64,000 bases of DNA, from contig NZ_WPCW01000002.1 in assembly GCF_011421425.1 (NCBI RefSeq), positions 359,564 through 423,563 on the forward strand, given 5' to 3'. Under the pieces are notes generated by a model. That model worked only from the letters and a program-made list of their open reading frames with translations. It was not told the DNA's origin and searched no databases. The translations under genes were made by a program, and so were the position numbers. Shown here in pieces: positions 37,391 to 48,516 of the stretch. How positions within the stretch are numbered: the first letter of the stretch is position 1; every line of letters begins with the position of its first letter. Source of the DNA: Streptococcus catagoni. GTDB taxonomy: Bacteria; Bacillota; Bacilli; Lactobacillales; Streptococcaceae.

Positions 37391-38823
37391 TGAACTTTGA
37401 AACAATCATTGGCCTCGAAGTCCATGTTGAGCTAAATACACATTCTAAAATTTTCTCACCTTCTTCTGCTCATTTTGGACAAGAAGCTAACGCCAACACC
37501 AATGTCATTGACTGGTCCTTCCCTGGGGTCTTACCAGTCATGAACAAGGGTGTTATTGATGCGGGGATCAAAGCTGCGCTGGCCCTTAATATGGACATCC
37601 ATAAAAAGATGCACTTTGACCGCAAGAATTATTTCTATCCAGATAATCCAAAAGCCTATCAAATTTCGCAATTTGATGAGCCTATTGGTTATAATGGCTG
37701 GATAGATATTACACTGGAAGATGGCTCTCAGAAGAAAATCCGTATTGAACGTGCCCACCTAGAAGAAGATGCCGGCAAAAACACTCACGGAACTGATGGC
37801 TACAGCTATGTTGACTTAAACCGTCAGGGTGTTCCCCTAATAGAAATCGTATCAGAAGCAGATATGCGTTCACCAGAAGAAGCCTATGCTTACTTGACAG
37901 CTCTAAAAGAAATCATCCAGTACACTGGTATTTCTGATGTCAAGATGGAAGAAGGTTCCATGCGTGTGGATGCCAATATCTCTCTTAGACCTTACGGTCA
38001 AGAAGCCTTTGGTACTAAGACAGAATTGAAAAACCTCAATTCATTTTCTAATGTTCGTAAAGGGCTTGAATTTGAAGTAGAACGCCAGGCCAAAATCCTT
38101 CGCTCAGGTGGTCTTATCCGTCAAGAAACCCGTCGTTATGATGAGGCTAATAAGGGTACTATCCTCATGCGGGTTAAAGAAGGAGCAGCGGATTACCGTT
38201 ATTTCCCAGAACCAGATCTGCCCTTATTTGAAATTGACGATGCCTGGATTGCTGAAATGCGTGAGCAATTACCTCAGTTCCCAGCTCAACGTCGCCACAA
38301 ATATGTTTCTGAGCTGGGTCTTTCAGGCTATGATGCTGGACAGTTGACTGCAACAAAAGCTCTGTCTGATTTCTTTGAAGCTGCAGTAGCCTTAGGCGGA
38401 GATGCCAAACAAGTTTCAAATTGGTTGCAAGGTGAGGTGGCTCAGTTCTTGAATGCAGAGGGCAAGGGCATTGAAGACATCAACTTAAGCCCAGAAAACC
38501 TAATTGAAATGATTGCCCTGATTGCTGATGGAACCATTTCATCAAAAATTGCCAAAAAAGTCTTTGTGCATCTAGCTAAGAATGGCGGTTCAGCAAGAGA
38601 ATTCGTTGAAAAAACTGGTTTGGTTCAAATTTCTGATCCAAAAGTTCTCATTCCAATTATTCATCAAGTTTTTGCAGATCATCAAGAAGCAGTAGCCGAC
38701 TTTAAAGCTGGCAAACGAAATGCCGACAAGGCCTTCACAGGTTTCCTTATGAAAGCCACAAAGGGTCAGGCAAACCCACAAGTAGCACAAGCTTTATTAG
38801 CGGAAGAGTTACAAAAACTATAA
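37390..38823 (+). CDS. gatB: Asp/Glu-tRNA amidotransferase subunit B
   Basis: Kinase/transamidase subunit that activates the tRNA-bound carboxylate with ATP and accepts ammonia from GatA. The 477-residue protein starts with the family motif I-G-L-E-V-H-V-E-L and has F-x-Y-P-D-x-P-K-x-Y-Q-I near residue 80, which belongs to the catalytic cradle. The C-terminal helical and YqeY-like tail is complete. A large terminator follows. Confidence 0.97.
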   Translation: MNFETIIGLEVHVELNTHSKIFSPSSAHFGQEANANTNVIDWSFPGVLPVMNKGVIDAGIKAALALNMDIHKKMHFDRKNYFYPDNPKAYQISQFDEPIGYNGWIDITLEDGSQKKIRIERAHLEEDAGKNTHGTDGYSYVDLNRQGVPLIEIVSEADMRSPEEAYAYLTALKEIIQYTGISDVKMEEGSMRVDANISLRPYGQEAFGTKTELKNLNSFSNVRKGLEFEVERQAKILRSGGLIRQETRRYDEANKGTILMRVKEGAADYRYFPEPDLPLFEIDDAWIAEMREQLPQFPAQRRHKYVSELGLSGYDAGQLTATKALSDFFEAAVALGGDAKQVSNWLQGEVAQFLNAEGKGIEDINLSPENLIEMIALIADGTISSKIAKKVFVHLAKNGGSAREFVEKTGLVQISDPKVLIPIIHQVFADHQEAVADFKAGKRNADKAFTGFLMKATKGQANPQVAQALLAEELQKL

Positions 38824-38828
38824 GACTA

Positions 38829-38909
38829 AAAAACCTATTATCACTAGCTGTGTCTCTTAAGTTGGATATAAAATGGGACTTAAGAGACGCAGTTAATGAG
38901 GTTTTTTTA
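38829..38909 (+). terminator. Strong terminator after gatB
   Basis: Long hairpin with core arms GTCTCTTAAGT and ACTTAAGAGAC, extended outwards by partly paired arms ending in AACCT / AGGTT, then TTTTTTT. Confidence 0.85.
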
Positions 38910-38960
38910 CTTGTTTGCTATTTGTTTTACATCAATTTTATAATACATAAAGGAAGATAA

Positions 38961-39817
38961 ATGGAGAAAAAGAATGGTTCTCTGATGGTGCTTTCGGACG
39001 GTATAGCCTGGGGGATTTCAGGAGTTTCGGCTTTTAAGCAAAAGAAAAGATTTATGACAGTTGTTTCTAGCTCCAAGACCCTACTGTCCATACTGGTATT
39101 TTGTATCTGTGCTCTGCTGTTAAACCAGTATTCTTATTTAAATGCTATTCGCTATACCAATGCAGGGACGGCAACGGTTCTACAGTATCTTAACCCTATC
39201 ATCATCTTACTTGTTATTTCTATAAAAGAAAGACGTCGTCCGACCTTTACGGAATGCCTTGCCATGTTTTTAGCCATAATGGGAACCCTTGTTATTCCTA
39301 CTCATACTGATCTCTCTCAACTAGCCATCACACCAGTTGGTCTGTTTTGGGGGCTTTTAGCGGCACTGACTGCGGCATTATACATTATCATCCCAGCGAA
39401 GTTGGTTGCAGAATGGGGCAGTTTAATTATTATTGGTTTAGCAATGATGATGGGAGGAGTTATCTTTCCTATAATGACACAGGCTTGGCAATATCAGTTG
39501 CCCTTGACAGGGCATAACCTCCTTGCCTTGTAAGAATAGGGACAATCTATGCTTACACTTTCTTTTTAAAGGGGACCAACAGGGTTGGTTCTGTAAAAGG
39601 CAGTTTACTAGCAGCAATAGAACCAGTTGCCTCAGTATTCTTTGCAGCTTTATTGTTAAAGGAAGTCTTTTATCCTATTGATCTTTTGGGAATGACTTTT
39701 ATTATGGTATCAGTCTTGTTGATCACAGTTAGAGATTCTTTCCTCTTAATGAAGACAGAAAAATTAAAAGACGTTTATGAAGCGTCTCAGAAGAAAAAAA
39801 GAGCAAAATTATGGTAA
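38961..39817 (+). pseudogene. Decayed EamA/DMT-family permease
   Basis: The frame starts normally (M-E-K-K-N-G-S-L-M-V-L, first membrane segment, G-I-S-G-V-S) but then jumps to A-F-K-Q-K-K-R-F, missing about 30 residues with the second membrane segment. It continues well through five or so segments to L-L-A-L, where a stop occurs at 39531-39533. The rest (I-G-T-I-Y-A-Y-T-F-F-L-K-G and onward to K-L-W-stop at 39817) is in another frame, with a few codons lost at the junction. Two independent lesions make a working transporter unlikely. Its substrate is unknown. Confidence 0.85.
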
Positions 39818-39858
39818 ACTAATGTTAATAAACTCATAGGAGAAAAAGGAGAAAGAAG

Positions 39859-40095
39859 ATGATTGGTTCATTAATTGTAGGCGCTATTATTGGGATGATA
39901 GCAGGAAAGATTACAAACAAAGGAAGTTCCATGGGTTGTTTTGCCAATATCGCAGCTGGCTTAATTGGCTCTGCCGTGGGTCAAAAACTCTTTGGCTACT
40001 GGGGACCACATTTAGCTGGTATGTCTATTCTCCCTTCTATTATTGGAGCTGTCATAGTAGTTGCTGTGGTATCTTATTTCTTTGAACACAGATAA
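39859..40095 (+). CDS. GlsB/YeaQ/YmgE-family small membrane protein
   Basis: A 78-residue, glycine-rich hydrophobic protein with three membrane segments, starting M-I-G-S-L-I-V-G-A-I-I-G-M-I-A-G. The family is linked to general stress response but its biochemical role is not known. The ATG follows a run of AGGAG-like sites, and a perfect hairpin terminator overlaps the stop. It is a single-gene unit. Confidence 0.88.
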   Translation: MIGSLIVGAIIGMIAGKITNKGSSMGCFANIAAGLIGSAVGQKLFGYWGPHLAGMSILPSIIGAVIVVAVVSYFFEHR

Positions 40096-40131
40096 AAAAG
40101 ATCAGTTGTGGAGCCACAACTGATCTTTTTT
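40094..40131 (+). terminator. Terminator after the GlsB-like gene
   Basis: Perfect hairpin, arms 40094-40111 and 40114-40131; core GATCAGTTGTGG / CCACAACTGATC, ending in TTTTTT. Confidence 0.9.
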
Positions 40132-40344
40132 GCAACATGAAATTGTCTTATCTTTTAATGGTTGCCATAATCATTATAGGAAAGGAATATTTAAAAAAGG
40201 TAACAAATGGATAACAAAAAAGGGGGCTTTTGACTTATTTGATATACTTTTGCAAAAGCTGCTTAGAAGGTTGAAGGTCGAACTATTATAGAAAATAATG
40301 CTAATTTATGGTAGAATTTAGAAAAATATGAGGAGGAGCTTTGC

Positions 40345-40611
40345 ATGAAAGCTATTATTACAGTTGTAGGAAAAGATAGTAAGGGTATTGTTGCAGGGGT
40401 TTCTGGTAAGATAGCTGAGCTGGGTTTAAATATTGATGATATCTCTCAGACTGTATTGAATGATTATTTTACCATGATGGCACTGGTTTCTTCTGACAAG
40501 CAAGAAAATTTTTCAGAATTAAGAAAAGAGTTTAATGATTATGGAAAAGAGCTCCATGTTGACATTAATATCCAAAGCACGGCCATATTTGATGCTATGC
40601 ATAAACTATAA
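40345..40611 (+). CDS. ACT-domain protein (UPF0237)
   Basis: An 88-residue protein with a single ACT fold, of the GcvR-like/UPF0237 type: V-V-G-K-D-S-K-G-I-V-A-G-V-S near the N-terminus, then I-D-D-I-S-Q-T. ACT domains bind amino acids or similar small ligands. It lies 12 bases before a UPF0210 gene; the two families are often neighbours and may act together, but the pathway is unknown. The ATG follows GAGGAGG. Confidence 0.9.
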   Translation: MKAIITVVGKDSKGIVAGVSGKIAELGLNIDDISQTVLNDYFTMMALVSSDKQENFSELRKEFNDYGKELHVDINIQSTAIFDAMHKL

Positions 40612-40623
40612 GGAGATCAACTA

Positions 40624-41961
40624 ATGGATATAAAACAAGTTCGTGAAACCATTGCTATGATTGAAGAGCAGCATTTTGATATTCGTACGATTACCATGGG
40701 GATCTCTCTTTTAGATTGTATTGATCCTGACATCCACAAGGCTGCTGAAAAAATCTACACTAAAATTACAAGTAAGGCGGCTAACCTTGTTGCGGTAGGA
40801 GATGAGATTGCTGCAGAGCTAGGCATTCCCATTGTTAATAAACGTGTCTCTGTAACTCCGATTTCCCTTATTGGAGCTGCAACTGATGCAAAAGATTATC
40901 TGCCCCTGGCAAAGGCTCTAGATAAGGCTGCTCATAAAATAGGAGTAGACTTCATCGGAGGCTTCTCAGCCCTGGTACAAAAAGGCTACCAAAAAGGTGA
41001 TGAGATTTTGATTCATTCCATCCCAAGAGCCTTAGCCGAAACTGAAAAGGTCTGTGCCTCAGTTAATATTGGCTCTACCAGATCCGGTATCAATATGACA
41101 GCTGTGGCTGATATGGGACGAGTTATAAAGGAAACTGCAGAGCTTTCTGACTTAGGAGCCGCAAAATTGGTTGTTTTCGCCAATGCTGTGGAAGATAATC
41201 CATTTATGGCTGGCGCTTTTCATGGGGTCGGCGAAGCCGATGTTGTTATTAATGTTGGTGTATCTGGTCCAGGAGTTGTTAAAAGAGCCTTGGAAAAAGT
41301 GCGTGGGCAAAGCTTTGATATTTTAGCGGAGACAGTTAAGAAAACAGCCTTTAAAATCACCAGAATTGGTCAATTAGTGGGACAAATGGCTAGTGAAAGA
41401 TTGGATGTTAAGTTTGGAATAGTTGACCTCTCCTTGGCACCAACCCCAGTAGTGGGAGACTCTGTAGCCCGTGTCCTTGAAGAAATGGGTCTTGAAAGAG
41501 TTGGCACTCATGGAACAACAGCAGCATTAGCTCTTTTAAATGACGCTGTCAAAAAAGGAGGTGTTATGGCCTGCAACCAAGTGGGTGGTTTATCTGGAGC
41601 CTTTATTCCTGTTTCTGAAGACGAGGGGATGATTGCTGCTGTTCAGACAGGAGCCTTGAATTTGGAAAAACTAGAAGCTATGACAGCCATCTGTTCTGTA
41701 GGTTTAGATATGATTGCAATTCCAGAAGATACTCCCTACCAGACCATTGCTGCCATGATTGCTGACGAGGCTGCTATAGGGGTTATCAATCAAAAAACCA
41801 CAGCGGTCAGAATTATCCCCAAAGGAAAAGTCGGAGAGATGATAGCATTTGGTGGCCTGCTAGGATCTGCTCCCGTTATGGCTGTCAATGAAAACTCATC
41901 TGCAGATTTCATTGCACGAGGAGGACAAATACCTGCTCCTATCCACAGCTTTAAAAACTAA
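40624..41961 (+). CDS. UPF0210 (DUF711/PFL-like) family protein
   Basis: A 445-residue cytosolic protein of the UPF0210 family, starting [13 protein letters not shown] and carrying the conserved C-terminal [11 protein letters not shown] region. Its structure relates it to glycyl-radical-like barrels, but it has no glycyl-radical motif, and no enzyme activity is established. It is cotranscribed with the ACT-domain gene just upstream, the usual partner. Confidence 0.88.
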   Translation: MDIKQVRETIAMIEEQHFDIRTITMGISLLDCIDPDIHKAAEKIYTKITSKAANLVAVGDEIAAELGIPIVNKRVSVTPISLIGAATDAKDYLPLAKALDKAAHKIGVDFIGGFSALVQKGYQKGDEILIHSIPRALAETEKVCASVNIGSTRSGINMTAVADMGRVIKETAELSDLGAAKLVVFANAVEDNPFMAGAFHGVGEADVVINVGVSGPGVVKRALEKVRGQSFDILAETVKKTAFKITRIGQLVGQMASERLDVKFGIVDLSLAPTPVVGDSVARVLEEMGLERVGTHGTTAALALLNDAVKKGGVMACNQVGGLSGAFIPVSEDEGMIAAVQTGALNLEKLEAMTAICSVGLDMIAIPEDTPYQTIAAMIADEAAIGVINQKTTAVRIIPKGKVGEMIAFGGLLGSAPVMAVNENSSADFIARGGQIPAPIHSFKN

Positions 41962-42034
41962 GAAAGACATTTGCAAGATTTTGCAAGTGTTTTCATTTAA
42001 TGCTATAATAAAAGAGACTATTTTGGAGGAAAAA

Positions 42035-42742
42035 ATGACTAAGACAAGACTTTATATTGCTAGACATGGTAAAACAATGTTTAATACTATAGGACGAGCC
42101 CAAGGATGGTCTGACACCCCTCTCACCAAATTTGGTGAAGAAGGCATCCGAGAACTTGGTCTGGGATTAAAAGATGCGGCTATTCCCTTTAAGTCAGCCT
42201 TCTCCAGTGACTCTGGAAGAACCATGCAAACCATGGAGATTATTCTGAGGGAGTCTAAAAATGAATTTATCCCCTATACACGTGACAAACGTATCCGTGA
42301 ATGGTGTTTTGGCAGCTTGGATGGAGCCTACGATTCTGAATTATTCCTCGGGGTTTTACCAAGGACAAAGGCCTTCGCAGGCAAGGAGAATATGCGTGAA
42401 GTTCCCTATTCTGAATTAGCAGAAAGCATCGTTGAAGTGGACACTGCCAACTGGGCCGAGCCTTGGGAAGTTCTAAAAAAGAGGATTTGGGATGGCTTTG
42501 AAGCTATAGCCTTGTCTATCCAAAATTCAGGTGGAGGCAATGCAATTGTAGTTAGTCACGGGATGACTATTGGTACCTTTATGTGGCTGATTGATCCTGA
42601 TAGAGAAAAGCAGTATATAGATAATGGTAGTATTACTGTTGTTGATTTTGAAGATGGGAAATTTACCATTAAAGCAATAGGTGATATGAGTTATCGTTAC
42701 CGTGGACGCGAAATAATTGAGAAAATGGCAAATGAAAAATAA
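42035..42742 (+). CDS. Histidine phosphatase-family protein (phosphoglycerate mutase-like)
   Basis: A 235-residue branch-1 histidine phosphatase with the catalytic A-R-H-G-K-T motif at residues 9-14 and the second His in V-S-H-G-M-T near residue 174. Such proteins in streptococci act on assorted phosphosugars or phosphoproteins; the substrate is not readable. The ATG at 42035 follows GGAGG, with a -10 TATAAT at 42004-42009 just upstream. It overlaps the next gene, a wall carboxypeptidase, by 11 bases. Confidence 0.88.
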   Translation: MTKTRLYIARHGKTMFNTIGRAQGWSDTPLTKFGEEGIRELGLGLKDAAIPFKSAFSSDSGRTMQTMEIILRESKNEFIPYTRDKRIREWCFGSLDGAYDSELFLGVLPRTKAFAGKENMREVPYSELAESIVEVDTANWAEPWEVLKKRIWDGFEAIALSIQNSGGGNAIVVSHGMTIGTFMWLIDPDREKQYIDNGSITVVDFEDGKFTIKAIGDMSYRYRGREIIEKMANEK

Positions 42743-43478
42743 TAAACTCTTGGCAATATTATTGAAGTTTTTAGTAGTTTTACTCTTTCTTTTTTGCTTG
42801 TATTACTTTGTAAAGGGAGACCAAGCTCTCTCTCAAACATCAAAAAATCAGCAAACAAAGGTTCTTTCAAGTCAAAGTACTAAAAGTAAAGAAAGTGCTT
42901 TACCAAAGGTATCGGCAGGTGATTGGCAGTTAGTACTTGTTAATAAGGATCACCATAAAGATGAGATGAATCCTAAGTTAGTTGATATCAATGGAATCAA
43001 GGTAAATGCAAAGATTGAAAATGAGACAGCTGAATTTTTAGCAGCTGCCCAAACCATAGACCCTCAAGAACATTTGATTTTAGGTTACCGAAGTGTGGAA
43101 GAACAAGCCAGTCTTTACCAATCCTATGTTGATCAAGAAAAAGCAAAAGCTCCTAATTTAACCCAGAAAGCAGCCGAAGCTCTTGTTCAAGGCTATTTCC
43201 AGGCTCCAGGGACAAGTGAGCACCAAACAGGTTTAGCTATTGAGATGAGTACGGTTGATACCTTAAACCAGTCTGATTCTAAAGTGGTAGAAAAAATCAA
43301 AAAAATTGCTCCAGACTATGGCTTTGTTTTGCGCTTTCCAGAAGACAAAAAGGATTCTACGGGTGTAAACTATAGAGATTGGCATTATCGTTATGTCGGG
43401 AAAAAATCAGCTAAGTATATGACAGAAAACAACCTATCATTGGAAGAATATGTAGGCTTATTAAAGGAGAAAAGATGA
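42732..43478 (+). CDS. Membrane-anchored VanY-type D,D/L,D-carboxypeptidase
   Basis: A 248-residue peptidase M15 protein with one N-terminal membrane anchor (about residues 6-26), then a Ser/Thr/Lys-rich linker and the VanY domain. The zinc motifs are S-E-H-Q-T-G near residue 164 and D-W-H-Y-R-Y near residue 216. The usual Asp of S-x-H-x-x-G-x-A-x-D is Glu here (A-I-E-M), which is unusual. It trims peptidoglycan stem peptides outside the cell. It overlaps the phosphatase upstream and the glucosaminidase downstream, forming a small wall-enzyme operon. The family includes pneumococcal DacB/LdcB. Confidence 0.85.
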   Translation: MKNNKLLAILLKFLVVLLFLFCLYYFVKGDQALSQTSKNQQTKVLSSQSTKSKESALPKVSAGDWQLVLVNKDHHKDEMNPKLVDINGIKVNAKIENETAEFLAAAQTIDPQEHLILGYRSVEEQASLYQSYVDQEKAKAPNLTQKAAEALVQGYFQAPGTSEHQTGLAIEMSTVDTLNQSDSKVVEKIKKIAPDYGFVLRFPEDKKDSTGVNYRDWHYRYVGKKSAKYMTENNLSLEEYVGLLKEKR

Positions 43479-44068
43479 GAAAACGCTTGAAATTAAACAC
43501 TTTCTTAATAGTCTTATTCTTCTTTTTGTTCCTACTTATGACACCCTTAATCATTCATGGAAAAACACCCCAGTCTACCCAATTGGTGAAGGTGGCCTAT
43601 ACAGAGAAGGATTTTGTGGCGGAGATTGCTCAGGATGTCAAACCCCTAGCAAAAATCTATGGAGTGAGGCCATCAGTAATCATTGGACAAATTATCCTAG
43701 AAACGAATTCAGGAAGGACACTTCTTGCGGCCAGATATAAAAATCTCTTTTCACTGACAGCAAGGCCTGGTCAGGACTTTATTGGGCTTATAAAAAGTAG
43801 GCCAACTAGTCAGTCGAGGGGCAATAGTAAAGTTCATTTTGTCCACTATCGCAATTGGGAAGCCTCTATAGCAGATTATTTTTATACTCTAAGAAATGGT
43901 CAGCTATGGGGAAAACACCTTTACCGCTTGTTAGCTACAGAAGTAGGTTACAAGGAAGCTGCCCAGGCTCTGGAAGAGTATATTTATCCTGATGACAAAC
44001 ATTACTCAGATAAACTGATAAAAGTTATTGAAGAAAATAATTTAACAGCCTATGATAAGAAAAATTAG
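43475..44068 (+). CDS. Endo-beta-N-acetylglucosaminidase-like wall hydrolase
   Basis: A 197-residue protein with an N-terminal anchor or signal (about residues 9-27) and a glucosaminidase domain (GH73/LytG type). The presumed catalytic Glu is in I-I-L-E-T-N-S-G near residue 75, and the Y-x-N-L-F motif follows. It should cut glycan strands. The start overlaps the carboxypeptidase stop by 4 bases, so the two wall enzymes are coupled. The stop codon lies inside a terminator that also looks like half of the heat-shock control region. Confidence 0.85.
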   Translation: MRKRLKLNTFLIVLFFFLFLLMTPLIIHGKTPQSTQLVKVAYTEKDFVAEIAQDVKPLAKIYGVRPSVIIGQIILETNSGRTLLAARYKNLFSLTARPGQDFIGLIKSRPTSQSRGNSKVHFVHYRNWEASIADYFYTLRNGQLWGKHLYRLLATEVGYKEAAQALEEYIYPDDKHYSDKLIKVIEENNLTAYDKKN

Positions 44069-44096
44069 CACTCTGAAAAAAGAGTGCTAATTTTTT
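44065..44096 (+). terminator. Terminator with CIRCE-like arms, upstream of the hrcA promoter
   Basis: TTAGCACTC and GAGTGCTAA, the two perfect CIRCE half sites, are here 8 rather than 9 bases apart and are followed by TTTTTT. It surely acts as terminator for the glucosaminidase gene. HrcA binding to it is possible but less certain because of the spacing. Confidence 0.65.
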
Positions 44097-44107
44097 AAGT
44101 TTTTCTC

Positions 44108-44173
44108 TTGACAAGCTTTTAGGATATAGTATAATGAAAACATAAGTTAGCAGTCTAAGGATATGAGTGCTAA
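44108..44173 (+). promoter_or_regulatory. hrcA operon promoter and CIRCE element
   Basis: TTGACA (44108-44113) and TATAAT (44130-44135) are spaced by 16 bases. TTAGCAGTC-N9-GAGTGCTAA at 44147-44173 is CIRCE with one mismatch in the left arm, placed just downstream of the transcription start. HrcA bound here represses the whole hrcA-grpE-dnaK operon until heat or misfolding stress withdraws GroEL support. Confidence 0.92.
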
Positions 44174-44196
44174 TTGTAAAAGGAGGTGCTTGGTTC

Positions 44197-45231
44197 ATGA
44201 TAACAGAACGTCAGAACGAGATCTTAAACCTGATTATTGATTTGTTTACGCAAACTCATGAACCAGTTGGCTCGAAAGCTTTACAGTCTTCCATTGAGAC
44301 CAGTAGTGCAACCATTCGAAATGAAATGGCCAAGCTAGAAAAGCTTGGTTTACTAGAAAAAGCCCACACATCAAGTGGTCGCTTGCCAAGTCCAGCAGGT
44401 TTTAAATATTTTGTGGAGCACTCGCTAAATCTTGGAAGCATTGATGATGCAGATGTTTATCAGCTTGTTAAGGCCTTTGACTTTGAAGCCTTTAAACTAG
44501 AGGATCTTCTCAAAAAAGCTAGTCAGGTTCTGGCAGAGATAAGTGGCTATTCCGTTGCAATCTTGGATGTTGAGCCATCCTCTCAAAAGCTAACCGCCTT
44601 TGACATTGTCCAACTTTCTGCTCATGACGCCTTGGCTGTCTTAACTCTGGATGAGTCCAAGCCCTTAACTGTCCAGTTCGCTATACCTAAAAACTTTTTA
44701 GCCCGTGACATGGTCAAGGTTAAAGAAATCGTTGACGAACGTCTTATTGGACGTGACTTAATGGATGTTCACTACAAGTTAAGGACGGAAATACCACAGA
44801 TTCTTCAGAAATACTTTACAGTAACAGATAATGTTTTAGACCTCTTTGATTATATCTTTCAAGGGTTGTTTGAAGAAACAATATTTGTATCTGGTAAAGT
44901 AAAAGCTTTGGAGTATTCTGGTGTGGAAACCTATCAATTTCTAAATGATGAACAAATGTTGGCTCTAACCATCAGGCAGGGCATGTCGGAAAATGAAATG
45001 GCCACGGTACAGGTTGCAGATAGTTCTGATCCGGCCTTATCCAATCTAAGCTTGTTAACCTATAAATTTCTCATCCCTTATCGGGGCTTTGGACTACTAA
45101 GCTTAATTGGACCCATTGACATGGACTATCGAAGAAATGTCAGCCTCATCAATGTCGTAGGAAGAATATTAGCTATTAAACTAAGAGATTACTTCCGCTA
45201 CTTAAATAGTAATCATTATGAAGTTAACTAG
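44197..45231 (+). CDS. hrcA: Heat-inducible transcription repressor HrcA
   Basis: Repressor of class I heat-shock genes; 344 residues, with an N-terminal winged helix (R-Q[11 protein letters not shown] and [10 protein letters not shown]-x-L-E near residue 40) and a GAF-like C-terminal part. The ATG at 44197 follows AGGAGG (44181-44186), and an in-frame GTG at 44167 lies inside CIRCE and is rejected. It is the first gene of the heat-shock operon and regulates itself. Confidence 0.96.
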   Translation: MITERQNEILNLIIDLFTQTHEPVGSKALQSSIETSSATIRNEMAKLEKLGLLEKAHTSSGRLPSPAGFKYFVEHSLNLGSIDDADVYQLVKAFDFEAFKLEDLLKKASQVLAEISGYSVAILDVEPSSQKLTAFDIVQLSAHDALAVLTLDESKPLTVQFAIPKNFLARDMVKVKEIVDERLIGRDLMDVHYKLRTEIPQILQKYFTVTDNVLDLFDYIFQGLFEETIFVSGKVKALEYSGVETYQFLNDEQMLALTIRQGMSENEMATVQVADSSDPALSNLSLLTYKFLIPYRGFGLLSLIGPIDMDYRRNVSLINVVGRILAIKLRDYFRYLNSNHYEVN

Positions 45232-45283
45232 GATGTATGGGTCACTCCCACAATGACTATCAAAAAAGAAAGAGGTCTTAGTT

Positions 45284-45859
45284 TTGTCAAAAAAATCTAA
45301 AAAAGAAGAAATGAACAAGGAAGAAGAAGTCAAAGACGAAAAAGTTCCTGATCAAGAGCTTGAAGAAATGAAAGAAGACTCAGCAGAAGTAAAAGAAGAC
45401 AAAGTTGAAGAACTTCCTAAAAAAACAGACTTGGAGATGGCTCATGAACGAGCAGAAGAATTTGAAAATAAGTATCTTCGTGCCCATGCTGAAATGCAAA
45501 ATGTCCAACGCAGATCACATGAAGAACGTCAAAGTCTGCAACGTTATCGTTCCCAAGACTTAGCTAAAAAAATCCTTCCAAGTCTAGACAATTTGGAAAG
45601 AGCTTTAGCTGTTGAAGGCCTAACTGATGATGTTAAAAAAGGAATAGAAATGGTTCAAGAAAGTTTGATCCAAGCCCTTAAAGAAGAAGGTATCGAAGAA
45701 GTTCCAGTGGAAAGCTTTGATCACAACCTACACATGGCTGTTCAAACTTTAGAAGCTGATGAAGAACATCCAGCCGACACCATTGCACAGGTCCTCCAAA
45801 AAGGCTATAAGTTACACGAACGCCTATTAAGGCCAGCAATGGTAGTTGTTTATAATTAG
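45284..45859 (+). CDS. grpE: Nucleotide exchange factor GrpE
   Basis: Dimeric exchange factor that releases ADP from DnaK. The 191-residue protein has a highly charged N-terminal region (Lys/Glu-rich, about residues 1-50), a long coiled coil (about 50-125) and the C-terminal beta domain ending L-R-P-A-M-V-V-V. It starts with TTG at 45284, 8 bases after AGAGG; the next in-frame ATG is at 45311 and lacks a good ribosome site. It is second in the hrcA operon. Confidence 0.94.
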   Translation: MSKKSKKEEMNKEEEVKDEKVPDQELEEMKEDSAEVKEDKVEELPKKTDLEMAHERAEEFENKYLRAHAEMQNVQRRSHEERQSLQRYRSQDLAKKILPSLDNLERALAVEGLTDDVKKGIEMVQESLIQALKEEGIEEVPVESFDHNLHMAVQTLEADEEHPADTIAQVLQKGYKLHERLLRPAMVVVYN

Positions 45860-45867
45860 CCAATGCT

Positions 45868-45972
45868 GATGGTTGCTAAAGCAAGTCATCAACAAATGGC
45901 AATCGCTATGGCGAATTGCCTAGGCTCCTTACTAATTTTCTATACGGAATATTATCGATTCGTATAGAAAAT
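45868..45972 (+). other. Three consecutive hairpins in the grpE-dnaK gap
   Basis: Hairpin 1 (45868-45890): GATG and TTGC pair with GCAA and CATC. Hairpin 2 (45898-45920): GGCAAT and CGC pair with GCG and ATTGCC around a TATG loop, with one bulged A. Hairpin 3 (45935-45972): perfect 12-base arms ATTTTCTATACG and CGTATAGAAAAT, 14-base loop. None has a T run, so they look like mRNA processing or stability elements rather than terminators. Confidence 0.6.
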
Positions 45973-46017
45973 GTTCTAACCAGCGATTTTTACGTGTCCG
46001 GGATGACATAAAACTAG

Positions 46018-47886
<1,869 letters not shown>

Positions 47887-48516
47887 GAAGTGAGTGGCAG
47901 TCCTGTGGACTGTTCAGACTGTAGGTAATAGGCTAAGAAGCTCTGCAGGCTATCAATAGATTTTCTATTTCTGCGAGCTTATTAACGCTAACTCTGCTGT
48001 GCTGAAACTGCCTAAAACGCCTATATTATAGGCATTTTAGACAGTCGGAACTTTCGAGACCTTAGGCTCGAAAGTTAGGTATGGAATTCTTTGGTTTTCT
48101 TAAACAGTCACTCCCCTGACTGTTTAACCTGTCCGACAGCACCTAAGGAAGGTAGCAAAAAGCGATTTTTTCTTCAAACTGAACAGTCCCATTTTCGACG
48201 ATAGTAGTACTCCAAAAAGGCGGGGCGCCTCGCCCCGTCTGTTTTGGCTGTAAAAACTAAGGATTCTGATATAAAAGCAAACTTAGAGAGGCATTAATCT
48301 TTCTGAGCTTGCTTGTGTGAATGTAACAAAATGAAGGATGGCAAGTGTTTGAGCAATCAAACACGGGCTACGAACAACGCCCTTTGTATCTTATAGAGAG
48401 GAAATGAACCCGCCCTAAGGACTGTGTGAAAAAGATAAACTGATTTGTATGTAAGCATACTTCTTCAGTTTCCTATTTTCACGGTTGTCTTTTACGGGCT
48501 TGGTATCTTATATTAT
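47887..48516 (+). other. Hairpin-rich non-coding gap between dnaK and dnaJ
   Basis: This 630-base gap contains no gene I can support. It holds successive inverted repeats: CAGTCC/GGACTG (47898-47912); an imperfect long stem (48007-48045); AACTTTCGAG/CTCGAAAGTT (48049-48076); TTAAACAGTCA/TGACTGTTTAA (48100-48127); CGGGGCG/CGCCCCG (48221-48237); GTGTTTGA/TCAAACAC with a GCAA tetraloop (48345-48364); and a three-tier rod (48426-48482). GTCGGA (48044-48049) and TCCGAC (48132-48137) could close a multibranch junction around the third and fourth. The GC-rich hairpin and GNRA loop suggest a folded RNA rather than decayed coding sequence. Confidence 0.65.
48426..48482 (+). repeat. Three-tier rod hairpin before dnaJ
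   Basis: GTGAAAA (48426-48432) pairs with TTTTCAC (48476-48482), AAACTGA (48437-48443) with TCAGTTT (48465-48471), and GTATG (48447-48451) with CATAC (48456-48460). All arms are perfect and the interior loops are nearly symmetrical (4/4 and 3/4 bases). It ends 34 bases before the dnaJ start. Confidence 0.75.

Noticed and set aside
44167-44196. GTG start for hrcA at 44167
   Set aside because: It lies inside the CIRCE element and before the AGGAGG; ATG 44197 gives the family N-terminus.
48322-48413. Short frames (about 20 codons from ATG 48331, and a 4-codon ORF after AGAGAGG at 48402)
   Set aside because: Too short, no homology recognisable, and within a hairpin-rich region; not supported as genes.
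48485-48514. Possible promoter TTGTCT / TATATT just before dnaJ
   Set aside because: The -10 would end two bases before the ATG, so transcription would start inside the coding sequence.
48445-48516. Hydrophobic N-terminal extension of DnaJ starting at TTG 48445
   Set aside because: No ribosome site, it lies inside the rod hairpin, and DnaJ proteins normally start at M-N-N-T-E; the open frame is probably chance.
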